Shown here: piece after piece, positions 1 through 7,198 of the stretch
Layout: the number at the start of each line of letters is the position of its first letter
Position numbering within the stretch: the first letter of the stretch is position 1
Assembly (NCBI GenBank): GCA_025999115.1
Contig: BNWW01000020.1
Location: 1 to 36,945 of the forward strand
Source of the DNA: Bacteroidia bacterium
GTDB lineage: Bacteria; Bacteroidota; Bacteroidia; Bacteroidales; Azobacteroidaceae
Length of the DNA stretch: 36,945 nucleotides
Direction of reading: 5' to 3'
Translations under genes and position numbers: made by a program
The notes under the pieces: model-generated
Seen by the model: the letters and a program-made list of their open reading frames with translations, nothing else
Database searches by the model: none
Told to the model about the DNA's origin: nothing

Positions 1-3000
1 CCGACGAAGACGGTCATGTTTCCTACGAATTTACCGACAAACTCGGCCGTATTTTATTGCAACGTCGTGTGCTGGCCACAAATCAATTTGTGGATGTGAA
101 CTACGTTTACGACGATTTCGGCCACCTCGCATGGGTGCTTACCCCGATCGCTTCCGACGAAATGAAAACCGTAAATCAAACGTATAACCTTTGGGAAAAC
201 AACGATGCCGGTCATGGCGTCGCCAATCTCGTCTATTACTACGATTACGACGAACGTGGACGAAAAACCGGTCAAAAACTGCTCTGGACCGATGTTGAAA
301 ACTTTGTTTACGACAAAGCCGATCGCCTTATCTTTCGCTCATCAGCCGATGCCATGGTCATGAACGGCGATTACGAACGCGGCTGGATTTTTTACAAATA
401 TGATGCACTTGGAAGATTAATTCTGACCGGCCGCTATCATGGCGATGATTATACTTCCGCCAACGGCAATTTGCGAGCCTATAATATGACTCAACTGTGT
501 AAAAATTACCTGACGGTTGAAGCGCCTGATTCAAACGGCGATTACGGGTATACCTGGAACAATTTCCCGTATGAAAATGATTCGGAAGTAACCCAAGTCA
601 ATTATTATGACAATTACAATTTCATTTCCAACTACCCGTTGGCATATCAGTCCAAAGACGGCTTCGGCACACAACATTCATCGGCTAAAGGATTGCTGAC
701 CGGAACAAGCGTAAAACTATTGGATTCTTCGGAACAGGAAATCATTACGGCCTATTATTATGATACAAAAGAAAATATAGTACAAAAACATTCGACCCAT
801 CAATTGGGAGGATATAACAGGGAGTATTATGCTTACAATTTTAACAATCAAATCACGAAAAAACGGATAGAACATCGTACGTTCGGACAATGCGTGGCGC
901 CGCCACAAACGCCGTTGATTCCCTCCGGAGGATACCCTGATATTTGCGACCCCGAAGACATAACCCTGTCGGAAGAATACACTTACCACTATGACCACGC
1001 AGGCCGGTTAAAAATAGTTCTTTACAGTCTGAATAATGCAACGCCTGTTATCATGTCGTTTTACACTTACGACGAAATCGGGCGGATAATCCAAGCCGGA
1101 CAAGGGGAAGTGTCAACCATAGACTATACCCATAACCTGCGCGGTTGGCTAACCAATGTGGCAAACTTTTTCTATTCGGAAAACTTGTTTTACGAAACGA
1201 ACCCTTACAATAACGAAAAGATTTGTTTCAATGGCAATATTTCATCCCTGCAATGGAGATCTATTGACCCGTCTTCATCAATAATACTTACAAGCCCCTC
1301 GTTATTTAAAAACGGTTATTCGTTCAGCTATGATAATTTGAACCGGTTGGTTGATGCTGATTTTAAATATGAGTTGCCGGGAACAACGACCATACCAACC
1401 ACGCCGGCCTTCCCGACCTCTCCGAGCCTGCCGGGAACGACCACTCCGACACTGCCAAACTTATTTACAACTCCAAATTACGACGAATCATTCGGTTACG
1501 ACAAAATGGGCAATATTCTTTCTTTGCTACGTTACGGATTGCTCGACAACAATACTTACGGATTGTATGACAATCTGACCTTGTATTATAACAACGGCAT
1601 GTTGAGCCGTGTGAACGATGCAGGAGTGGATCAAAGCGCAAGCGACGTCATGGAGTTCAAAAACGGATACAATGGCAACGATGAATATACTTACTTCAAC
1701 GGCAAACAATACGCCGATTACAACAAAAAGATTTGCCAAACTCGCTATAATTACTTAGCTTTGCCGGAATTAATTCAGTTCCGTTACGGACATCAAATAA
1801 AATACAGTTACGATGCGGCAGGCATGAAAAGAACAGTTACACATATCGAATCGGCATCCAACAAAAATCTGTCGCCTTACATTGACATGGATGAGGAAGT
1901 CAATCCTACGCCACTTTTAACCACAAAAACCAATTACATTGACAATAAAATCTACGAGAACGGTTACCTGAAACGAATTTTAACCGAAGGAGGTTACATT
2001 GATAAAAACGGCAATAATTATACATTCCATTATTATATCAAGGATCATTTGGGAAACAACCGTGTGGTAATTGACGCGAACGGCAATGTTAAACAGCTTA
2101 CGAATTATTATCCGTCGGGGACGGTGATGGCAAACCGGAGAACCGACCAGGGCGTGCAACCGTATAAATTCTCCAACAAGGAACTTGACCGAAGCAACGG
2201 ATTGGATTTTTATGATTTTGAGTGGCGGCAGCAAGATCCGGCGCTGATGAGGTTTACTTCGCCGGATCCATTGATGGAAATGGATTACTTTACTTCGCCT
2301 TATGCCTATTGCGGCAACAATCCGATGAATAATATAGACCCAACAGGATTGTATTATTATGATTGGGATACAGGAGAATACAAAACAGATGCAGGTCAAG
2401 TTGTTACGTGGAACGAAGTATATTCCAACAATTTTACGGAACAAAGTGCAAAAGGGCCTGTTTATGATGCTACGTGGTCTAATAGTAGCACCACGAATAG
2501 CGGAACACAATCTGATGCACACGCCGCTTACGACCCAAATGTTGCTTATCCAACGGTAGGCGATGGCTTAGATATTCTAACGGAATTGGCGCTTGGAGAA
2601 GCAGCTGTGAAACTTGTTTGGTCAGGCACAAGTGCAATTTTTAAGGCATTGAAAGCTTGGAGGGCGGCGGCTGTGGCTGCCAATACAGGAACACAAGGAT
2701 TTAAGTCTTTTGCAGCCTTTAAAAAAGCAATGGGAGCGGCAGGTGATGGTTTGTCTTGGCATCATATCGTGGAACAAAATCCAGCTAATATAGCCAAGTT
2801 TGGAGCAGAAGCTATACATAACACAGATAATCTAATAAAGTTACCAAATGGTGCGGGATCAATACATGCTCAAATATCAGGGTATTATTCATCAAAACAA
2901 TTCTTTACTGGCGGGAAAACAGTTCGAGAGTGGTTAAGCACTCAAAGTTATGAATATCAATATAATTTTGGAATACAAAAATTAAAGGAATTTGGATGGA

Positions 3001-3011
3001 AAGCACCATAA
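1..3011 (+). CDS. RHS/YD-repeat polymorphic toxin with WHH-type HNH nuclease tip (5' end outside window)
   Basis: The frame is open from base 3, so the gene starts upstream and only its 3' part is here. Repeated Y-D and DxxGR/YDxxGR units fill most of it; these build the RHS shell that encloses a C-terminal toxin. The RHS-associated core lies at about 2030-2350 (motifs KDHLGNNRV, GLDFYDFEWR, DPTGL). After DPTGL comes a variable tip with a hydrophobic stretch, then WHHIVEQ (2757 onward), NTDNLIKLP and a late H, the pattern of the HNH/Endonuclease VII toxin superfamily (WHH group). The expected action is nuclease attack on DNA or RNA of a competing cell after export. A Thr/Pro-rich insert interrupts the YD repeats at about 1375-1476. 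The downstream gene begins 15 bases later and is the likely antidote. The RHS call is certain; the nuclease subtype is inferred from motifs. Confidence 0.93.
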   Translation, partial: DEDGHVSYEFTDKLGRILLQRRVLATNQFVDVNYVYDDFGHLAWVLTPIASDEMKTVNQTYNLWENNDAGHGVANLVYYYDYDERGRKTGQKLLWTDVENFVYDKADRLIFRSSADAMVMNGDYERGWIFYKYDALGRLILTGRYHGDDYTSANGNLRAYNMTQLCKNYLTVEAPDSNGDYGYTWNNFPYENDSEVTQVNYYDNYNFISNYPLAYQSKDGFGTQHSSAKGLLTGTSVKLLDSSEQEIITAYYYDTKENIVQKHSTHQLGGYNREYYAYNFNNQITKKRIEHRTFGQCVAPPQTPLIPSGGYPDICDPEDITLSEEYTYHYDHAGRLKIVLYSLNNATPVIMSFYTYDEIGRIIQAGQGEVSTIDYTHNLRGWLTNVANFFYSENLFYETNPYNNEKICFNGNISSLQWRSIDPSSSIILTSPSLFKNGYSFSYDNLNRLVDADFKYELPGTTTIPTTPAFPTSPSLPGTTTPTLPNLFTTPNYDESFGYDKMGNILSLLRYGLLDNNTYGLYDNLTLYYNNGMLSRVNDAGVDQSASDVMEFKNGYNGNDEYTYFNGKQYADYNKKICQTRYNYLALPELIQFRYGHQIKYSYDAAGMKRTVTHIESASNKNLSPYIDMDEEVNPTPLLTTKTNYIDNKIYENGYLKRILTEGGYIDKNGNNYTFHYYIKDHLGNNRVVIDANGNVKQLTNYYPSGTVMANRRTDQGVQPYKFSNKELDRSNGLDFYDFEWRQQDPALMRFTSPDPLMEMDYFTSPYAYCGNNPMNNIDPTGLYYYDWDTGEYKTDAGQVVTWNEVYSNNFTEQSAKGPVYDATWSNSSTTNSGTQSDAHAAYDPNVAYPTVGDGLDILTELALGEAAVKLVWSGTSAIFKALKAWRAAAVAANTGTQGFKSFAAFKKAMGAAGDGLSWHHIVEQNPANIAKFGAEAIHNTDNLIKLPNGAGSIHAQISGYYSSKQFFTGGKTVREWLSTQSYEYQYNFGIQKLKEFGWKAP

Positions 3012-3026
3012 TAAAATTTACAATAT

Positions 3027-3380
3027 ATGAACACAAAATTTAAGAACCAAGAAGATGCTATTAGTACAATTATTTTTTCTGCTGAACAACATTCAATAGC
3101 CAGTGAGGAAGGGAATTATAAGATAGCAAATAAAAATTACGATAAAATTCATATTGCTATAATGTATTTAAGAAATATGAATTCTGTAGATAAACTTTAT
3201 GATTTGTTATCAAATGAAAAAATAAGTGTAAGACTGGCTGTTGCCTCATATCTACTATCAGATAATCCGCAAAAAGCAATTCCTATATTGCAAGAAATTG
3301 TTAGTTCAAATTTGCCACATAAGTCATTTACTGCTTCTTTGGTGTTGCAAGAATGGGAAAAAGGCAATCTGAAGTTATGA
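3027..3380 (+). CDS. DUF2019-like immunity protein
   Basis: This 117-residue soluble protein has no signal peptide. Its first ~40 residues form an acidic helix (IASEEGNYKIANKNYDKIH), followed by HEAT-like helices (SVRLAVASYLL, KAIPILQEI) and a typical LQEWEKGNL end. This matches the DUF2019 family, whose members commonly follow RHS/polymorphic toxins. It starts 15 bases after the toxin stop, so co-transcription is expected. The inferred job is to bind and neutralise the WHH nuclease tip in the producing cell. The N-terminus is paralogous to that of the gene at 3469, which supports repeated cassette duplication here. Family membership is judged from sequence pattern; antidote specificity is inferred from position. 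Confidence 0.72.
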   Translation: MNTKFKNQEDAISTIIFSAEQHSIASEEGNYKIANKNYDKIHIAIMYLRNMNSVDKLYDLLSNEKISVRLAVASYLLSDNPQKAIPILQEIVSSNLPHKSFTASLVLQEWEKGNLKL

Positions 3381-3394
3381 TAATTTGACATTAA

Positions 3395-3472
3395 AGTATT
3401 AATACTCAAACTTATCAGGCGCAGTATGATTACGAAATAAAAATATTAAAACAATTTGGATGGGTACCATGA
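3395..3472 (+). pseudogene. Displaced RHS toxin-tip remnant (last 25 codons, paralogue of the live tip)
   Basis: After an in-frame TAA at 3392-3394, the frame reads 25 codons ending KILKQFGWVP and TGA at 3470-3472. This lines up with the end of the intact RHS tip (KLKEFGWKAP), including the preceding TQ-Y-QY-I pattern. No start codon, RHS core or WHH motif remains, so it cannot make a toxin by itself. It is what is left of an older tip displaced when the current tip and immunity gene were inserted, or a store for recombination. Its TGA overlaps the ATG of the next gene (ATGA at 3469-3472), as in a real toxin/immunity pair. Confidence 0.82.
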
Positions 3473-4080
3473 CAAAGATTAAAGATATATCAGCGGCGCT
3501 TAATCTTTTTGAAGAAGTGGCAATAAAACATGCAGAAGCGACAAAGGAGGGCGATTATAAAACCGGTAATAAAAATTACCATAGAAAAGTTAAAGCTGTT
3601 TCTTGGTCTTGGCTTTGGCTTCCGATTGTGGTATTTACTATTGGGTACGTAAGAGTTGTATTCATAAAAAACCAATATTACATTGAAGAAGTCAATATGT
3701 ATATTAAGACATTTCATTCAAGAGAAACAGCAATCATTGCATTTTCTGACAAAAAAATAAACAAATTTTCCGATAGTTTAAATTATGTTATTGTTCGTAA
3801 AGGAGATAATTATTATACAAATTTCTTTTTTGATGTCAAGGATAAAACCGTAATCTATTCACGAAACAATAGTATAAGGGATACGCATGTTATTGAATAT
3901 CAAATTAAAACAGTACTGTTTAGTGATACTGCATATTATGTCCATAAAGGAAATGGAAGTTATTTGCTTAAACCTCTATATACGGGCATTTCTGTTGATT
4001 TCTGGGGTGCTACCGAAAGAGTGTCCTTAAAAAACAGAGAAGATGTATCTTATACAGTAATAAAACCGATTGGCAAATAG
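3469..4080 (+). CDS. Chimeric orphan immunity-like protein: DUF2019-type N-terminus joined to a membrane protein
   Basis: I chose ATG 3469 rather than 3460 because it overlaps the stop of the toxin-tip remnant and aligns with the start of the 3027 gene. Residues 1-~42 (EEVAIKHAEATKEGDYKTGNKNY) are clearly DUF2019-like. The protein then switches to a Trp-rich transmembrane helix (SWSWLWLPIVVFTIGYVRVVF, residues ~47-67) and a ~135-residue beta-rich domain I do not recognise. The HEAT-like half of DUF2019 is missing. The gene therefore looks like a fusion of the start of one immunity gene with the body of an unrelated single-pass membrane protein. The product would be anchored in the inner membrane. 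A rho-independent terminator follows at 4141. Whether it still protects against any toxin is unknown. Confidence 0.68.
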   Translation: MTKIKDISAALNLFEEVAIKHAEATKEGDYKTGNKNYHRKVKAVSWSWLWLPIVVFTIGYVRVVFIKNQYYIEEVNMYIKTFHSRETAIIAFSDKKINKFSDSLNYVIVRKGDNYYTNFFFDVKDKTVIYSRNNSIRDTHVIEYQIKTVLFSDTAYYVHKGNGSYLLKPLYTGISVDFWGATERVSLKNREDVSYTVIKPIGK

Positions 4081-4140
4081 TTTGAACAAGTTTGTATTTA
4101 GTTTTTCTCAACCATTGAATAATCCGAAATCCGCACAGTC

Positions 4141-4172
4141 AGGCGCAAGTTCCTTTGAATTTGCGCCTTTCT
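4141..4172 (+). terminator. Rho-independent terminator after the chimeric immunity gene
   Basis: The arms AGGCGCAA and TTGCGCCT (8 bp, perfect) enclose a 12-base loop and are followed by a T-rich run. It lies 60 bases after the stop at 4080 and would close the RHS/immunity transcript. Confidence 0.75.
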
Positions 4173-4276
4173 TTATTTTGCAGTCGGGTGTGTTGTTGCC
4201 CCGTTGGTCAATTAATTTGGTCAGCGGGATGTTTTATTATAGTGTAACACTTAAAATTTCCTGTAGTTTACCTCTG

Positions 4277-4515
4277 TTCGGCATAACGTGTTGAAAATCA
4301 AGTGAATGCGTTCGGCGTAGCTTCCAGCTACGTCGCTCTAAAAGCAAACGTCCACGTTTGCAACAAAACGAAATTTTGTACGTTCTAATAGAAATAGAAA
4401 AATGTCAAAATATGCACAATTATCAAGTTTTCCAAGCAGAAACTTTGATTTTAGGACAACGGAAGCGGAGCTTCCGCCGAACAGTGCAGTGCGTTACACT
4501 ACGGAGAACGGGGGG
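4277..4515 (+). repeat. Direct repeat copy A (~240 bp, hairpin-rich)
   Basis: This segment recurs at 5307-5546 in the same orientation. The framework is nearly identical, especially the last ~125 bases. It holds three short hairpins: 4316-4332 (CGTAGCT, loop TCC), 4344-4361 (GCAAACG, loop TCCA) and 4460-4476 (CGGAAGC, loop GGA). The first two stems differ in sequence from those of copy B yet still pair. There is no believable ORF. Together with copy B it brackets the Imm11 cassette. Confidence 0.85.
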
Positions 4516-4517
4516 CG

Positions 4518-4664
4518 TGGTGGGAAACTTCAAGCCACTTAAAAAATGCCAAGTCATATAATGCTGCGTGGGAAAGTTTTTTTAGAACAAACCCTTCTCA
4601 ATCTCAAATATTGGATAAAGGACGACAATTAATGCAACAATACGGTATTCCCGTAGGATTTTAA
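4518..4664 (+). pseudogene. Displaced RHS toxin-tip tail (partner of the Imm11 gene)
   Basis: An open frame emerges from the end of repeat A and reads SSHLKNAKSYNAAWESFF, then a stretch ending LMQQYGIPVGF and TAA at 4662-4664. The pattern W-x-x-FF-x-x-NP-x(n)-G-x-x-L-x-x-x-YG is typical of the C-terminal end of a family of RHS-delivered toxins paired with Imm11-type proteins. There is no start codon or RHS core, so it is an orphan tip fragment of ~48 codons. Its stop lies 4 bases before the ATG of the Imm11 gene, preserving native toxin/immunity spacing. The toxin activity cannot be read from this tail alone. Confidence 0.75.
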
Positions 4665-4668
4665 ACAA

Positions 4669-5292
4669 ATGGATAAAATGGATATTTCAAAGTTTTATAT
4701 ACTTAGTGAAAAACTTTCGGGGGCAACTCTGCAAGCTCATCCTGTTGGATTGAATTTTAAAGAAGATGATAATGGCTTTGATGATGTAATACGACTTTTA
4801 ATGGGTGATTATATTGATATAAAATTTCCTGTAATTTTTAAGCAAGCTTATGGAAAAAGGTTAGATGATATAATAAGAACAGGGCACGCAGTACTTTTTC
4901 TCATATCTGATAAGATGAAAGCAGTCTTAGAAGAAAATGCTTTGACAGGTTGGAAAACCTTTGCAGTAAAAGTGTTAGACAAGAAAGGTCAGGAAATACA
5001 AGGCTATCACGGTTTATCAATTACGGGCAGGTGTGGCAAGATAGATTACAGCAAATCGGAAATCATAGAAAAAAGGCTTGTACCCAATGCACCGTTGGGC
5101 AAGTACTACAAAGGCTTACACATTGGTTTGGATAAGTGGGACGGCAGCGATTTTTTTCTACCAGAAAAATACTTTGGAACAATCATAACGAGCAGAGCAG
5201 CCGAAGTATTGAAGAAAAACAAGCTCACTAATATCAGGCTTGAAAATCTTACAGAGATAGAGACTTCAGATTTTGCTTTGCAAAATGAATAA
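4669..5292 (+). CDS. Imm11-type (DUF1629) immunity protein
   Basis: This 207-residue soluble protein has no signal peptide. The C-terminal part carries PLGKYYKGLHIGLDKWDGSD, then FFLPEKYFGTIITS and a final LKKNKLTNIRLENL segment, the pattern of the Imm11/DUF1629 family. The Myxococcus protein MXAN_0049, antidote of a nuclease toxin, is the namesake of that domain. A second in-frame ATG lies at 4678, but 4669 is favoured because it directly follows the toxin-tail stop. The inferred role is neutralising the toxin whose tail survives at 4518-4664. With the toxin body gone, the gene could protect against neighbours that still carry that toxin. Confidence 0.72.
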   Translation: MDKMDISKFYILSEKLSGATLQAHPVGLNFKEDDNGFDDVIRLLMGDYIDIKFPVIFKQAYGKRLDDIIRTGHAVLFLISDKMKAVLEENALTGWKTFAVKVLDKKGQEIQGYHGLSITGRCGKIDYSKSEIIEKRLVPNAPLGKYYKGLHIGLDKWDGSDFFLPEKYFGTIITSRAAEVLKKNKLTNIRLENLTEIETSDFALQNE

Positions 5293-5306
5293 AACCAAAG
5301 CCTTGG

Positions 5307-5546
5307 TTCGCCGTAGTATGTTGAAAACCAATTGAATGCGTTCGGCAAAGGCTCTGGCCTTTGTCGTGTTAAAAGTCGGCCTCTGGCTGACAACAAAACA
5401 CAGGTTTGTACGTCCTAATATAAAATAGAAAAATATCAAAATATGCACAATTATCAAGTTTTCCAAGCAGAAACTTTAATTTTAGGACAACGGAAGCGGA
5501 GCTTCCGCCGAACAGTGCAGTGCGTTACACTACGGAGAACGGGGGT
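5307..5546 (+). repeat. Direct repeat copy B (~240 bp, hairpin-rich)
   Basis: This is the second copy of the 4277-4515 repeat, starting 15 bases after the Imm11 stop. Its hairpins are 5346-5363 (CAAAGGC, loop TCTG), 5375-5391 (GTCGGCC with GGCTGAC, one G-T pair) and 5491-5507 (CGGAAGC, loop GGA, identical to copy A). The first two stems have changed on both arms relative to copy A, so pairing is kept while sequence is not. Its end abuts the inverted repeat at 5551. Confidence 0.85.
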
Positions 5547-5550
5547 TTCG

Positions 5551-5672
5551 CGGATCACCGGCAAAACCATGTGTTTGTGCGAAAAGGCGCATAGCGCCAA
5601 CATCTTTGTAGCCGTGTGCGTAAGCGCACGGTAATAAGGGCATAAACAAATCCATAGCAGCGTAGCTGCGAC
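5551..5672 (+). repeat. Left arm of inverted repeat with three REP-like palindromes
   Basis: The palindromes are 5586-5598 (GGCGC, loop ATA), 5612-5631 (CCGTGTGC with GCGCACGG, loop GTAA) and 5657-5669 (GCAGC, loop GTA). The whole segment is nearly the reverse complement of 5919-6037. No ORF of substance is present. Confidence 0.88.
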
Positions 5673-5691
5673 ATATTTTGCGATATTATAA

Positions 5692-5914
5692 TATTGCAAT
5701 CCTGACCACACGCATATATTAGTCGGTTTACATCCATCTATTTCCGTATCGGAATTAGTAAATAAAATCAAAGCAAATTCATCTCGAGTCTATCATAAAA
5801 ATTTAGAAAGCAATCATTTCTTTGCATGGCAAGATGGTTATGGAATATCTGAATATGTTGAAAAAAGCAAAGATTGAATACGACCCCAAATATTTGTTTG
5901 AATTCTTCGAATAA
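5692..5914 (+). pseudogene. Y1 (IS200/RAYT-like) transposase remnant
   Basis: The frame opens with NPDHTHILVGLHPSISVSEL, which contains the HUH metal-binding motif (HTH) and the usual downstream segment. It continues with VNKIKANSS and FFAWQDGYG, all hallmarks of IS200/RAYT transposases. Just after GYG (near 5840) the frame shifts, and the other frame carries the family's C-terminal end (EYLNMLKKAKIEYDPKYLFE, ending at TAA 5912-5914). The missing stretch between GYG and EYL normally holds the helix with the catalytic tyrosine. The region before the HUH motif is also gone. The gene is therefore an internally deleted, 5'-truncated pseudogene. Confidence 0.85.
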
Positions 5915-5918
5915 AAGT

Positions 5919-6037
5919 GTCGCAGCTACGCTGCTATGGATTTGTTTATGCCCTTATTACCGTGCGCTTACGCACACGGCTACAAAGATGTTGGCGCTAT
6001 GCGCCTTTCATAAACACATGGTTTTGCTGCTGATCCG
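5919..6037 (-). repeat. Right arm of inverted repeat with REP-like palindromes
   Basis: This is the reverse complement of 5551-5672 with a few substitutions and a small gap near the outer end (around 6005-6030). It starts 5 bases after the transposase-remnant stop. Its outer edge meets the third toxin-tip fragment. Confidence 0.88.
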
Positions 6038-6369
6038 AGAATATCCAAAATGAAGAGGCATTCAACAAATCAAAATATGCACAGAATAGAGGAAAACCCT
6101 ATATCCAACGCATTAGATTAACCACAACACCAGAACAAGATAAAAAAGCTATAGATGCTGCCGATAAAGCATCTAAAAGATGGTATAGTTTGCTTTATGA
6201 TAATTGTGTAGATGCTGCTTCCGAAGCGTTGAATGCTGCGGGTCTTAATCCGGGTTATACTTGGTATGGCACAGACAATCCTTATGCAGACCCAACCACA
6301 GACAAGAGTTCTATTCCAAATCATCGATTCAAAAAAATGGCAAAAAATAATCATGTAGATATTAAGTAA
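6034..6369 (+). pseudogene. Third displaced RHS toxin-tip fragment (possible papain-like fold)
   Basis: A 112-codon frame without a usable start runs from the edge of the REP element to TAA at 6367-6369. It reads YIQRIRLTTTPEQD, then WYSLLYDNCVDAASEALNAAG, then PNHRFKKM near the end. This resembles the C-terminal tips of some Bacteroidota RHS proteins, where an Asn-Cys pair and later PN-x-x-F suggest a papain/NlpC-like fold; that assignment is tentative. No immunity gene follows on this strand: the stop overlaps the 3' end of murQ by 8 bases. It is the most distal relic of the RHS tip array. Confidence 0.6.
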
Positions 6370-7198
6370 CAGTTTCTAAGAATGAAAAAATTAATATTGC
6401 AAATTGTTTTAAGACGTTTTTTACAGAACCGGCTTGTAACAATTGTTTGCGCGCCTCGGATTCCGAAAGACCTAATTCCTCCATAATCATCCGAACTCCA
6501 CGATTAATCAGTTTATTATTAGTGAGTTGCATATTTATCATTTTATTGCCTTTCACTCGTCCCAAGCGAATCATGAGGGAGGTAGAAATCATGTTGAGCG
6601 CTAATTTTTGCGCTGTTCCGGATTTCATTCGCGTACTGCCGGTTATAAATTCGGGACCGACTATTATTTCAACCGGAAAATCAACCGACTGTGCCAAAGG
6701 CGATTGCGTATTGCAAACAATACAGCCTGTCAAACAGTCGAAATCACGGGCTTTTTTTACGCCGCCAATCACGTAAGGCGTTGTGCCGGAAGCGGCAATG
6801 CCAATGACGGAATCGTTTGAAGTAATATTTTGAGCTGTCAAATCCAGCCACGCCAAACCGGGATTGTCTTCGGCGCCTTCTACGGCTTTGCGCAAGGCTC
6901 CGTCGCCGCCGGCAATCAATCCGGTAACCCAATGCGGCTCTACGCCGAAGGTGGGCGGGAGTTCCGAAGCGTCCAACACGCCCAAACGGCCACTGGTGCC
7001 GGCACCGATATAGAACAATCGTCCGCCGTTTTTCATGCGCGCAAAAACGGCTTCCACCAAGGTTTCCAATTGCGGAATCGCTTGTTCGACGGCCAAAGGA
7101 ACGGTTTTGTCTTCTTGATTCATTCCCGTCAGCAATTCATGCACCGACATTTGGTCTAAATGGGCGAAACGGGATTCCGATTCGGTGATAGTAATCAT
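6362..7198 (-). CDS. murQ: N-acetylmuramic acid 6-phosphate etherase MurQ
   Basis: MurQ cleaves the lactyl ether of MurNAc-6-phosphate to give GlcNAc-6-phosphate and D-lactate, a cytoplasmic step in peptidoglycan recycling. The SIS-type fold shows GAGTSGRLGVLDASE with PPTFG (first catalytic Glu), AVEGAED (second catalytic Glu) and the MurQ signature GSTRMKSGTAQK. The frame is open up to 7396, but ATG 7198 is chosen because it gives the normal N-terminus (MITITESESRFAHL) and overlaps the stop of the kinase gene by 4 bases. The 278-residue length is slightly short. The last ~15 residues (ILIFSFLETVT) look unlike the family end and may be a new tail created where the RHS debris meets the gene. 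Confidence 0.95.
   Translation of the reverse strand: MITITESESRFAHLDQMSVHELLTGMNQEDKTVPLAVEQAIPQLETLVEAVFARMKNGGRLFYIGAGTSGRLGVLDASELPPTFGVEPHWVTGLIAGGDGALRKAVEGAEDNPGLAWLDLTAQNITSNDSVIGIAASGTTPYVIGGVKKARDFDCLTGCIVCNTQSPLAQSVDFPVEIIVGPEFITGSTRMKSGTAQKLALNMISTSLMIRLGRVKGNKMINMQLTNNKLINRGVRMIMEELGLSESEARKQLLQAGSVKNVLKQFAILIFSFLETVT

Larger units (their letters stand above)
5551..6037. mobile_element. Decayed REP-associated (RAYT-like) transposon
   Basis: The element is two ~120-bp inverted repeats (5551-5672 and 5919-6037) flanking the wreck of a Y1/IS200-type transposase gene. Each arm carries three palindromes. A transposase gene bracketed by inverted palindromic units is the usual layout of a REP-associated tyrosine transposase element. 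It inserted upstream of a third toxin-tip fragment, whose frame begins at the right edge. The transposase has lost its catalytic helix, so the element is dead unless supplied in trans. Confidence 0.72.

Noticed and set aside
1980..2522. 180-codon minus-strand frame opposite the RHS core
   Set aside because: The plus strand encodes conserved RHS-core motifs; the antisense product has Ile/Arg-rich shadow composition.
3460..3468. Upstream ATG for the chimeric immunity gene
   Set aside because: It lies within the toxin-tip codons FGW; the ATG at 3469 overlaps the toxin stop and aligns with the paralogue.
4358..4561. Short frames inside the direct repeats, including 5443-5634
   Set aside because: They run through hairpins and are identical because the repeat is identical, not because of protein constraint.
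4277..6037. Possible CRISPR array from repeated palindromes
   Set aside because: Only two long direct repeats and one inverted pair, with no short regular repeat-spacer pattern and no cas genes.
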